DNA of 64,000 nucleotides. Origin: Chroogloeocystis siderophila 5.2 s.c.1. Lineage in GTDB: Bacteria > Cyanobacteriota > Cyanobacteriia > Cyanobacteriales > Chroococcidiopsidaceae. Shown piece after piece: positions 57,439-64,000 of this stretch (positions are counted from its first letter, which is position 1; each line of letters begins with the position of its first letter). The notes under the pieces are model-generated. The model was not told where the DNA came from. It saw only the letters and a list, made by a program, of their open reading frames with translations, and did no database searches. Both the position numbers and the translations under genes were made by a program. The stretch is taken from assembly GCF_001904655.1 (NCBI RefSeq), contig NZ_MRCC01000013.1, positions 104,863 through 168,862 of the forward strand. The letters run 5' to 3'.

Positions 57439-58641
57439 TTATCGTAATCCTTTTGCTTTGCCATAAGTGATAGGTGATTTAATAAAGTCATCTTCTTGAA
57501 AACGACTGAAGCGAAAGAGATTTAACTTATCAATTCTAGAGCGATCGCCGAGAATAAATTGACTCATCAATTCACCAATAATCGGGCTGAGTTTGTAACC
57601 GTGACCGCTAAAACCGACCGCACAGTATAAGCCTGGAATGCAAGCGAGGTGGTCGATAATCGGTTGATAATCGGGTGTAACGCCCCAGATTCCCGAGTAC
57701 TTCGCAACAACTTTGCCTTTTTCAAGAATTGGATAGCGTTGAATCAGTTTGTGGTGTAATTCTTCAGTAATTTGCGGATAAATTTGTCCGTGAAAATCAT
57801 CAGCATCTTGTAACATAAATTGTGGATGATGTTTAGGGTCAGAATTGCCAATTCGCGTATAAGGTTGCTGCGGATCTGAGCGTGAATAGGAAAGATTGAC
57901 CAAATCAGACACAACAGGATGATTTTGCAAAAATTCTACTGGTCTTTGAACAACAACAACGTGTTCCACAACCGGATGAACAGGAAATTCTAACCCCAAA
58001 TTTTGCGTGAATTTTCTTGCCCACGGACCAACACAATCAATAACGGTACGCGTAGCGATCGCCCCTTGAACAGTCACAACACTTTGAACTTTGCCTGCTG
58101 CATCCAACTCGATATCTTTAACAGGCGTATGCGTGAGAACTTCTACCCCCAAATCTGCGGCGCGTTGAGCAAACGCCAAAGTTGTTTGTGGTGGACTACC
58201 ATAACCCGAATGTGGTTCATACGCTACAGCAGCGACATCGTTAAGGTTGAGGTGAGGAATTTGTGCTTGCACTTGCTGTAAATCCATCAAATCAACCTTG
58301 ATATTCATTGATTGATGCATTTGCACAACAGTGTTAAGCGTGGCGACATCCGATTCTCCGACTAACACGAAGTAACCGCAAGGATTAAACCCACTGTCGT
58401 AACCACCATAGAGTTCTTTAAAATTGTGAAAGCGTTGTTGAGACAGATAGGCTAGTTCGGCTAAAACAGGGTGTGTATAGTGCGTACGAACAATCCCGAT
58501 ACCCTTACCCGATGCACCATTCGCGAGTTCTTTTTGTTCTAGCAGTACTACCTTACCCGCGTGATTTTGTGCCAAGTACAACGCAACTGATGCACCAATA
58601 CACCCTCCACCAACTACAACAATATCTGCTGTCTCAGCCAT
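57439..58641 (-). CDS. FAD-dependent amine/amino-acid oxidoreductase (DAO family)
   Basis: 400 residues of the DAO superfamily: the dinucleotide loop VVVGGGCIGASVALYLAQ ending in the FAD-binding Glu (VVLLEQ), NGASGKGIGIVRTHY, and a C-terminal VGFSGHGYKLSPIIGEL. It resembles monomeric sarcosine oxidase, dimethylglycine dehydrogenase-like proteins and glycine/proline oxidases. Such enzymes oxidise N-methyl or other secondary amino acids. Divergent from a GntR/UTRA regulator across 118 bp that contain a palindromic operator, and near glutamate-synthase-like genes, so I infer catabolism of a methylated or amino compound. Confidence 0.82.
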   Translation of the reverse strand: MAETADIVVVGGGCIGASVALYLAQNHAGKVVLLEQKELANGASGKGIGIVRTHYTHPVLAELAYLSQQRFHNFKELYGGYDSGFNPCGYFVLVGESDVATLNTVVQMHQSMNIKVDLMDLQQVQAQIPHLNLNDVAAVAYEPHSGYGSPPQTTLAFAQRAADLGVEVLTHTPVKDIELDAAGKVQSVVTVQGAIATRTVIDCVGPWARKFTQNLGLEFPVHPVVEHVVVVQRPVEFLQNHPVVSDLVNLSYSRSDPQQPYTRIGNSDPKHHPQFMLQDADDFHGQIYPQITEELHHKLIQRYPILEKGKVVAKYSGIWGVTPDYQPIIDHLACIPGLYCAVGFSGHGYKLSPIIGELMSQFILGDRSRIDKLNLFRFSRFQEDDFIKSPITYGKAKGLR

Positions 58642-58706
58642 TCAGAATTCTCCTAATGAAAGTCTAGAGGTGATGGGTGATGAATACCTGACATTAATTC
58701 AAGGAG

Positions 58707-58720
58707 CTTATTATAACAAG
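58707..58720. promoter_or_regulatory. Probable GntR operator in the divergent oxidase/gntR promoter
   Basis: CTTATTATAACAAG matches the perfect palindrome CTTGTTATAACAAG at 59606-59619 in 13 of 14 bases. It sits 40 bp before the gntR start and 66 bp before the oxidase start. GntR-family dimers bind palindromes of this size. Confidence 0.65.
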
Positions 58721-58759
58721 TATACTGGAATTGATCTAGAGCCATAGCAAAAGCGATAC

Positions 58760-59557
58760 ATGACACAATTAAAGAAAGGCTCTCAAATATTTTCAATGAC
58801 ATCGATAGTAGCAGTTAATTCCAACCTTCCCTTGCATTTAGCAATTTCAGAAAAGCTACGCGACCAAATTTTGAGTGATGAATACGCACCAGGAGAGCAA
58901 CTACCGAGCGAACATCAGTTGATGTTGCAATTTAATGTGAGTCGAATTACTGTGCGCCGCGCGATCGCCAATTTAGCCAATCAAGGGTTAGTGATTTCGC
59001 ATCGCGGCAAAGGAGTTTTCGTTAAAGATCGCAAGAAGGTGACGCGATCGCTATCAAATCCGTTGATCTTCTTTGATGAAGACATGGCGCGTCAAGGTTC
59101 TACCGCTAGCATTCACAGCCTCAGTTTTGATACCGTTGTGCCTTCGCCCAAGGTGTGTAAGCAGTTACAGCTAGAGGAGGGTACGCCACAAGTTTACTGC
59201 CAGAAAAAGGTCATCCTCACTGATCAAAATCCTGTTGCAGTAGACATTACCTACATTCCGTTTGAGTTGGGAAAGACATTTGCAACCGAACTACAATCAA
59301 GCTTAATTTACCCGACACTTGATAGCAATGGTGTAGCGATCGAACGCGTGGCAACAATCATTGAATGCACCCATGCGACGCACGAAGTCAGCGAATACTT
59401 AGACATACCTCTAGGTGCGCCGTTGCTTGTCAATCGCTACGTGGCTTATACAACAGGAGACAAACCAGTTATTTGCGGCGAGACGCTTTCACGCGCTGAT
59501 ACTTTGTGCTACTCGGTGACGTTGACAAAGCAGGATACTACTGTTCAGCGTGCTTAG
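58760..59557 (+). CDS. GntR-family regulator with UTRA domain (HutC/FarR type)
   Basis: 265 residues: an N-terminal winged helix-turn-helix (about 22-90: YAPGEQLPSEHQLMLQFNVSRITVRRAIANLANQGLV) and a C-terminal UTRA effector domain (about 100-255). HutC-type proteins usually repress catabolic genes until a small metabolite binds. Two matching palindromes, one in its own promoter region and one before the glutamate-synthase-like genes, mark the likely regulon. The ATG at 58760 is used; an internal ATG at 58796 is also possible. Confidence 0.88.
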   Translation: MTQLKKGSQIFSMTSIVAVNSNLPLHLAISEKLRDQILSDEYAPGEQLPSEHQLMLQFNVSRITVRRAIANLANQGLVISHRGKGVFVKDRKKVTRSLSNPLIFFDEDMARQGSTASIHSLSFDTVVPSPKVCKQLQLEEGTPQVYCQKKVILTDQNPVAVDITYIPFELGKTFATELQSSLIYPTLDSNGVAIERVATIIECTHATHEVSEYLDIPLGAPLLVNRYVAYTTGDKPVICGETLSRADTLCYSVTLTKQDTTVQRA

Positions 59558-59605
59558 GAAACTCCAGAGAATTGGTAATTTTAGAAACAGATTGACTTAT
59601 CTATT

Positions 59606-59619
59606 CTTGTTATAACAAG
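59606..59619. promoter_or_regulatory. Probable GntR operator upstream of the glutamate-synthase-like genes
   Basis: CTTGTTATAACAAG is a perfect 14-bp palindrome (16 bp with the flanking T and A, 59605-59620). It lies about 190 bp before the amidotransferase start, to the left of repeat copy C, and almost equals the site at 58707-58720. Confidence 0.7.
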
Positions 59620-59635
59620 ATAAAATTTACCTAGC

Positions 59636-59781
59636 TATAGCAATCGTAGTTTGAGATGTTGGTCTTTTAGAAATAAATCACATAGGCGTAGCCTTCCCGT
59701 AGGGTAGGACACAAAGCACACAAAGGAAAGACAAGGGAAGAGTTAGAGACGATTTTTTCTAAATTATTTCAGGTTGCTATA
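59636..59781. repeat. Inverted-repeat element, copy C (TATAGCAATC ends)
   Basis: It starts TATAGCAATC and ends GGTTGCTATA, matching the ends of copies A and B. The core (CACATAGGCGTAGCCTTCCC and GGACACAAAGCACACAAAGG) matches copy D at 46047. The element separates the operator at 59606 from the amidotransferase gene, so the mRNA leader probably contains it. Confidence 0.75.
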
Positions 59782-59812
59782 TTTCAGCTTTATGCTTCGG
59801 GAGGGATAGATT

Positions 59813-60748
59813 GTGTGTGGTATAGCAGGAATTATTTATCGTCAACCTGAAATATACAAGAATTTAGGTAACGATCTCCTAAGATTAATTCAACCACTAG
59901 AAACACGAGGACCTGATTCTTGTGGAGTAGGAGTTTATGGCTCAGCAACGCAGCAATTAAAAATTCTGTTATTTGCTGCGCAAGACGTCTCTTGGGAAGA
60001 AGTAAAACACTGGTGGGAAAAGCAAACTAAAGTTATTGAATTTGATGCGATCGCGAACGGTAGGCGGATCATTCTAGACACAACAGATAAGCCATTAAAC
60101 TTAGCACAGATTAAGCCACACTTAGCAATTTCTTTTCCGCAACTACATTTGATGAGTACAGGGCAGCTATTAGAAATATACAAAGAAGTTGGCACAGCAG
60201 AAAACTTATTTCAGAAGTACCAATTAAACAACTATACCGGAAGTCATGGAATCGGACACACGCGCATGGCAACCGAATCAATCGTCGACACGTTCCACTC
60301 GCATCCCTTCACCTCAGCACCCGATTTATGCATTGTGCATAACGGACAAATTTCTAACTACTACAAACTGCGATTTTCTTTAGAAAAAAAAGGCATCGTG
60401 TTTGAAACTGACAACGATTCCGAAGCGATCGCACACTACATCCGCTACCAGCTTTTGCAAGGCTTCTCGCTCGAACAATCCCTACAAAATCTCCTCAACG
60501 ACATCGACGGTACATACACATTTCTCGTCGCCACCGCCGATAAAATTGGACTCGTCCGCGATAAATTTGCTGCCAAACCAGCAGTCATTTACGAAACACC
60601 AGAAATGGTTGCGATCGCCTCCGAATACCGCTGCTTCCTCAACCTTCCCCACTACAATCCCAACGCCAAAATTTCCGAACCCGACGCCGGAGAAATCAAA
60701 ACATGGTCAACCACCAATAAACCAACCCCACATCTAGAACTCGTATAA
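59813..60748 (+). CDS. glxB: Class II glutamine amidotransferase (GlxB/MgsA-like)
   Basis: 311 residues starting GTG-TGT, so Cys2 becomes the N-terminal catalytic nucleophile after Met removal (CGIAGIIY). Further Ntn-amidotransferase motifs are HTRMATES, HNGQISNYYKLR and ETDNDSEA. GGGAGGG at 59799-59805 is a strong ribosome binding site 7 bp before the GTG. It matches the amidotransferase domain of glutamate synthase as a separate protein, the first of a three-gene split enzyme. It would release ammonia from glutamine for use by the FMN subunit. Confidence 0.85.
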   Translation: MCGIAGIIYRQPEIYKNLGNDLLRLIQPLETRGPDSCGVGVYGSATQQLKILLFAAQDVSWEEVKHWWEKQTKVIEFDAIANGRRIILDTTDKPLNLAQIKPHLAISFPQLHLMSTGQLLEIYKEVGTAENLFQKYQLNNYTGSHGIGHTRMATESIVDTFHSHPFTSAPDLCIVHNGQISNYYKLRFSLEKKGIVFETDNDSEAIAHYIRYQLLQGFSLEQSLQNLLNDIDGTYTFLVATADKIGLVRDKFAAKPAVIYETPEMVAIASEYRCFLNLPHYNPNAKISEPDAGEIKTWSTTNKPTPHLELV

Positions 60749-60813
60749 ACTTCTCCTCCATTAATCTTCCTCTGTGCCCTCTGCGCCTAGTAAGGTTCGT
60801 TTCCTAACCCGCT

Positions 60814-61515
60814 ATGCACCAAACAATCCCTCAACAAACCCTCATCGACTGCACCAACCTCACCACCCGCGAAATCAATCAAAAACTCAAAGCCCTAGCA
60901 TCCGAAAGTATCCCCACCGTCAAACTCCTCAACCCCGCCGGAAGACACAACCTTGCCGTCGGCATTACCCAGAACATTGCCATCTCAATCGAAGGCCCCG
61001 TAGGATACTACTGTGGCGGACTAAGCGAGAATATCAACATCGAAGTTTTTGGTGACTGTGGTTGGTCAGTCGGCGAAAATTTCATGAGTGGTAACATTAC
61101 AATTCACGGCAACGCTTCCGCCAACGCCGCCGCATCTGCCCAAGGAGGTAAAATATGCGTTCTTGGTCATGCAGGAGCGCGTGCGGGAATTTCGCTCAAA
61201 GGTGCAACAATCATTGTGACTGGTAATGTCGGCTACGGTTCGGCATTTATGATGCAGCAAGGATGCATGATTGTGTGTGGCAATGCAGGAGCAAATTTAG
61301 CCGATTCCATCTACGATGGTGTCATTTTTGTCGGCGGAGAAATCAACTCATTAGGTGCAGACGCCAAACTTGAACCGATGAACAATGCTGATTGGCAACT
61401 TTTAGAACAAGAACTATCAATACTCAATATTAGTGCCAAAAATTACAACTTTAAAAAAGTTATTTGTGCTAAACAACTGTATCACTTCAAAGCGAAAGAT
61501 TGGGCGAATTATTAG
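60814..61515 (+). CDS. glxC: GXGXG-motif subunit of a glutamate-synthase-like enzyme (GlxC/MgsB-like)
   Basis: 233 residues built of the right-handed beta-helix repeats of the GltB C-terminal domain: EVFGDCGWSVGENFMSGNITIHGNASANAAA and GATIIVTGNVGYGSAFMMQQGCMIVCGNAGAN. In glutamate synthase this domain is structural; as a separate gene it occurs in GlxBCD and N-methylglutamate synthase. It follows the amidotransferase by 65 bp. Start at ATG 60814. Confidence 0.85.
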   Translation: MHQTIPQQTLIDCTNLTTREINQKLKALASESIPTVKLLNPAGRHNLAVGITQNIAISIEGPVGYYCGGLSENINIEVFGDCGWSVGENFMSGNITIHGNASANAAASAQGGKICVLGHAGARAGISLKGATIIVTGNVGYGSAFMMQQGCMIVCGNAGANLADSIYDGVIFVGGEINSLGADAKLEPMNNADWQLLEQELSILNISAKNYNFKKVICAKQLYHFKAKDWANY

Positions 61516-61566
61516 GGGCGAGGAGCGTGAGAGAGAAGAGATTAGTGATGAAAAGAGGGTAGGGGA

Positions 61567-62880
61567 ATGGAGAGAGAACAAGTATTAAAGACAAGTAGTA
61601 CATATACACCCGAAGTGATCGCCGCAATTCAAGAACGCGCAGAACTAGGTCGCTATATGATTCGTGGTTATGGGGCGTTTCGTAATGTTCCGCGATTTGA
61701 CGATCTCGTTTTTCTCACGACTTCCCTGACACGACTTCCTCTCGAAGGCTACCGCGAGAAATGCACAACGAAAACTCTAATTGGTACGCGCTACGCCCAA
61801 CGCCCGATGGAGTTAGATATCCCAATTACAATTGCCGGAATGAGTTTCGGGGCGCTGTCTTACAATGCTAAAGTTGCTCTAGGACGGGCTGCAACATTAC
61901 TCGGAACCTCAACAACGACGGGTGATGGGGGAATGTTACCTGCTGAACGCGAAGCATCCTCCAAGTTAGTTTATCAGTGTCTCCCTTCACGTTATGGTTT
62001 TAACCCGACAGATTTGAAAAAAGCTGATGCAATTGAAATTGTTGTCGGACAAGGTGCAAAACCTGGTGGTGGTGGTTTACTCTTAGGGCAAAAAGTAAAC
62101 AAAGTCGTCGCTGGAATGCGGACATTACCCGAAGGCGTCGATCAGCGATCGCCGTGTCGTCACCCTGATTGGATTGGTCCTGACGATCTCAGAATAAAAA
62201 TAGAAGAATTGCGCGAAGCAACTGACTGGGAAATTCCGATTTACGTCAAAATGGGTGCTACCCGCGTTAAAGATGATGTCAAACTTGCGGTCAAAGCGGG
62301 TGCAGATGCGATCGTTCTCGATGGGATGGAAGGCGGAACCGCCGCGACGCAAAGCATTTTTCAAGAACACACCGGAATTCCCACACTTCCCGCACTTGTA
62401 CAAGCCGTAGAAGCTTTACAAGAAATCGGCGTTTACGGCGAAGTACAGCTAATCATTTCCGGTGGTATTCGTTCAGGACCTGATGTTGCTAAAGCTTTAG
62501 CTCTAGGTGCAGATGCTGTCAGTTTGGGAACTGCAACTTTAATCGCGATGGGTTGTAATAAACCTGTATATATAGAAGATTACCACAAATTAGGCACTGA
62601 ACCTTACCACTGTCACCATTGCCATACCGGAATGTGTCCAGTAGGTATTACAACACAAGATGCAGAGTTAATGCAACGGCTACCCGTTGACGAAGCCACA
62701 ACTTATGTTGCAAACTACTTGCAATCCTTAGTTATGGAAATCCAAAGTTTAGCCCGTGCTTGCGGTAAATCGAACGTCCATAACCTCGAACGCGAAGACT
62801 TAGTTGCACTCACCCTTGAAGCTTCTGCAATGGCAAAACTACCGCTTGCCGGTACAGATTTTATCATGGGGCAGTCGTAG
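61567..62880 (+). CDS. glxD: FMN-binding glutamate-synthase-like subunit (GlxD/MgsC-like)
   Basis: 437 residues containing the FMN-binding barrel of GltB: ITIAGMSFGALSYNAK, KPGGGGLLLGQKVN, MGATRVKDDVKLAVKAGADAIVLDGMEGGT, and ISGGIRSGPDVAKALALGADAVSLGTA. The cysteine cluster HCHHCHTGMCPVGI would bind the 3Fe-4S centre. It would transfer glutamine ammonia to an acceptor, 2-oxoglutarate or in related systems methylamine to form N-methylglutamate. The real GOGAT of the cell is expected elsewhere. It lies 51 bp after the GXGXG gene. Confidence 0.87.
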   Translation: MEREQVLKTSSTYTPEVIAAIQERAELGRYMIRGYGAFRNVPRFDDLVFLTTSLTRLPLEGYREKCTTKTLIGTRYAQRPMELDIPITIAGMSFGALSYNAKVALGRAATLLGTSTTTGDGGMLPAEREASSKLVYQCLPSRYGFNPTDLKKADAIEIVVGQGAKPGGGGLLLGQKVNKVVAGMRTLPEGVDQRSPCRHPDWIGPDDLRIKIEELREATDWEIPIYVKMGATRVKDDVKLAVKAGADAIVLDGMEGGTAATQSIFQEHTGIPTLPALVQAVEALQEIGVYGEVQLIISGGIRSGPDVAKALALGADAVSLGTATLIAMGCNKPVYIEDYHKLGTEPYHCHHCHTGMCPVGITTQDAELMQRLPVDEATTYVANYLQSLVMEIQSLARACGKSNVHNLEREDLVALTLEASAMAKLPLAGTDFIMGQS

Positions 62881-62912
62881 AAAGAGCAAAAGCAAAATAA
62901 CTACTAACCACT

Positions 62913-63973
62913 ATGACAACAAAATCTTGGGGTCCAGAAGCATTTTGGGGACTAGACTATAACTTCGCTCCGCAGTGGGTATTGACACCAGCCCAACAAA
63001 AACTACAAGCAAAAATGATTGACTTGTGTGCAACAACACTACGCCCAAACGCAGTGGAATCTGACGAAAATCTCGCTTATCCACGTAAGAACTTTGAGGC
63101 TTTAGCTTCCTTAGGATTGCTCGGTTTATTAGTGCCTAAAAAGTGGGGTGGTTTAGGCGAGAATCATACTTGTGCGGCGATGGTGGTAGAAGCGATCGCG
63201 CGTTATGGTTGTCCGAGTACCGCAATGTGCTACACAATGCATTTATGCGCGACAGCCGCAGCGTTATTTCGTGCGGAACATAATCTTGAATTACAAAAAG
63301 TCTTACAACGCTTAGATCGTGACGTATTCATTAGTACGCTATCTTATTCCGATCCTGAAACTGGTTCGCACTTTTGGTATCCTGCCTGTTTCTTCCAAAG
63401 CCGAAAAAGTAGCCATAGGTTGGCAAGTCACAAAAAAAGCTTCATGGACAACTTCAGCCGGATTTGCCGATTGGTACATTGTGCAAACTACCAGTCCCGA
63501 ATTTAACGGCAACTACTCTGACTTATCTTGTTTTTTTAATTTATGCTAATAATGCTTTAGGTTTACGCGGCAATCAATCTGGTACTCTGCTTGTCGATAA
63601 TGTTACTATACCTCCCGAACGAATGGTAGGTTTCAAAGGTGACGGCGTGGCTTCTAATGACGAAACCGTCGATCCGTTTTTCTTATTGTGCTCCTCCGCC
63701 TGCTGGAATGGAATTGCATTGGGTGCGATCGATATTGCTAAACGCCACACGACACAGAAAAAACACATAGACGTAGGAATGCGCGTTGCAGATTATCCCA
63801 CAATTTAAGATTATTTTGGCGAAGCAATTATGGAAACAAATGCTTCCCGCAACTTCGTGTTTTCTATTGCCAAGCTGATGGACGATATCACAAATCAATG
63901 TGATTGGTCAATTCACCAAGATGTTACAGCAATGCCACGTTCTGCGGGAGCATGTCACCGTTGCACTAAGTAG
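62913..63973 (+). pseudogene. Acyl-CoA dehydrogenase-like gene, several disabling lesions
   Basis: The frame starts normally at 62913, 32 bp after the glutamate-synthase-like gene, with an acyl-CoA dehydrogenase N-terminus (FEALASLGLLGLLVPKKWGGLG; AIARYGCPSTAMCYTMHLCA). A tandem CCTG duplication (63381-63388) shifts the frame; the lost sequence continues as VSSKAEKVAIGWQVTKKASW. A T7 run (63531-63537) shifts it again; NNALGLRGNQSGTLLVDNVTIP follows. A TAA at 63806-63808 replaces a likely Gln before DYFGEAIMETNASRNF. The frame ends for good at 63971-63973 without the family C-terminus. The enzyme is dead. Its original role was probably in the same GntR-controlled catabolic operon. Confidence 0.87.
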
Positions 63974-64000
63974 AAATGCTTGAAAAGTTAGGCTATATCG

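Noticed and set aside
57207..57470. 87-codon plus-strand ORF with hydrophobic residues
   Set aside because: It overlaps the end of the oxidase gene on the other strand, lies in an AT-rich gap, has a GTG/TTG-like weak context and no recognisable pattern.

Overview
This is chromosomal DNA from a cyanobacterium. The evidence is the very frequent HIP1-type octamer GCGATCGC, a Cph1-type phytochrome with its Rcp1 regulator, a carotenoid ketolase, two proteins resembling the OCP N-terminal domain, a ferredoxin-type sulfite reductase, PII, a COP23-domain protein and a TPM/Psb32-like protein. Heptanucleotide tandem repeats and small inverted-repeat elements also fit. The gene set and repeats suggest the Chroococcidiopsis/Gloeocapsa/Chroogloeocystis neighbourhood, but that placement is an impression and not a measurement.

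Layout. 1-10 kb: CNNM/CBS membrane protein, small outer-membrane-like protein, CapD/FlaA1-like SDR protein, then sulfite reductase (with an unusual C-terminal ribbon-helix-helix-like tail), rsmE and a TPR protein. 10-22.6 kb: tRNA-Phe, a lone ZnuB-type permease divergent from an SmtB/ZiaR-like repressor, an SDR, crtW, thiD, glnB, rdgB, a phosphohexomutase, a cardiolipin synthase-like protein and two tandem helical carotenoid proteins. 22.8-31.8 kb: a stress-type cluster of SDR, acidic DUF6335-like protein, PfpI/ferritin-like fusion, SRPBCC protein, two tandem Zn-alcohol dehydrogenases, cupin and a manganese catalase. The catalase gene is split by a 756-bp IS1-family element with a perfect 8-bp target duplication that cuts the codon of a predicted Mn-ligand glutamate. 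31.9-43.8 kb: mostly conserved cyanobacterial membrane or secreted proteins of poorly known function, a rhomboid protease, dapB, a frameshifted HNH gene, DUF427, COP23, an M48 protease and a Crp-family regulator. 43.9-50.7 kb: a DgcN/DgcA-like pair (possible D-glutamate use), NUDIX, nucleoside hydrolase divergent from a deaminase, and cydAB. 51-55.4 kb: phytochrome cph1, rcp1 and a receiver-PAS-kinase in one tight operon. 55.4-57.2 kb: cytochrome P450 and a small SLH-domain protein. 57.4-64 kb: FAD amine/amino-acid oxidase divergent from a GntR/UTRA regulator, then three genes that together make a split glutamate-synthase-like enzyme (GlxBCD/MgsABC type), then a decayed acyl-CoA dehydrogenase.

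How the genes may work together. The last block looks like a single regulon: near-identical 14-bp palindromes lie in the oxidase/gntR divergent promoter and just upstream of the glutamate-synthase-like genes. The crtW ketolase could make the keto-carotenoids bound by the two helical carotenoid proteins. The 22.8-31.8 kb block looks like an oxidative or desiccation stress module whose catalase has been lost. Four genes in the window are broken: Mn catalase (IS), the IS1 transposase (in-frame TGA), the HNH gene (one-base slip) and acyl-CoA dehydrogenase (two frameshifts plus a nonsense codon). I found no rRNA, CRISPR array or prophage.
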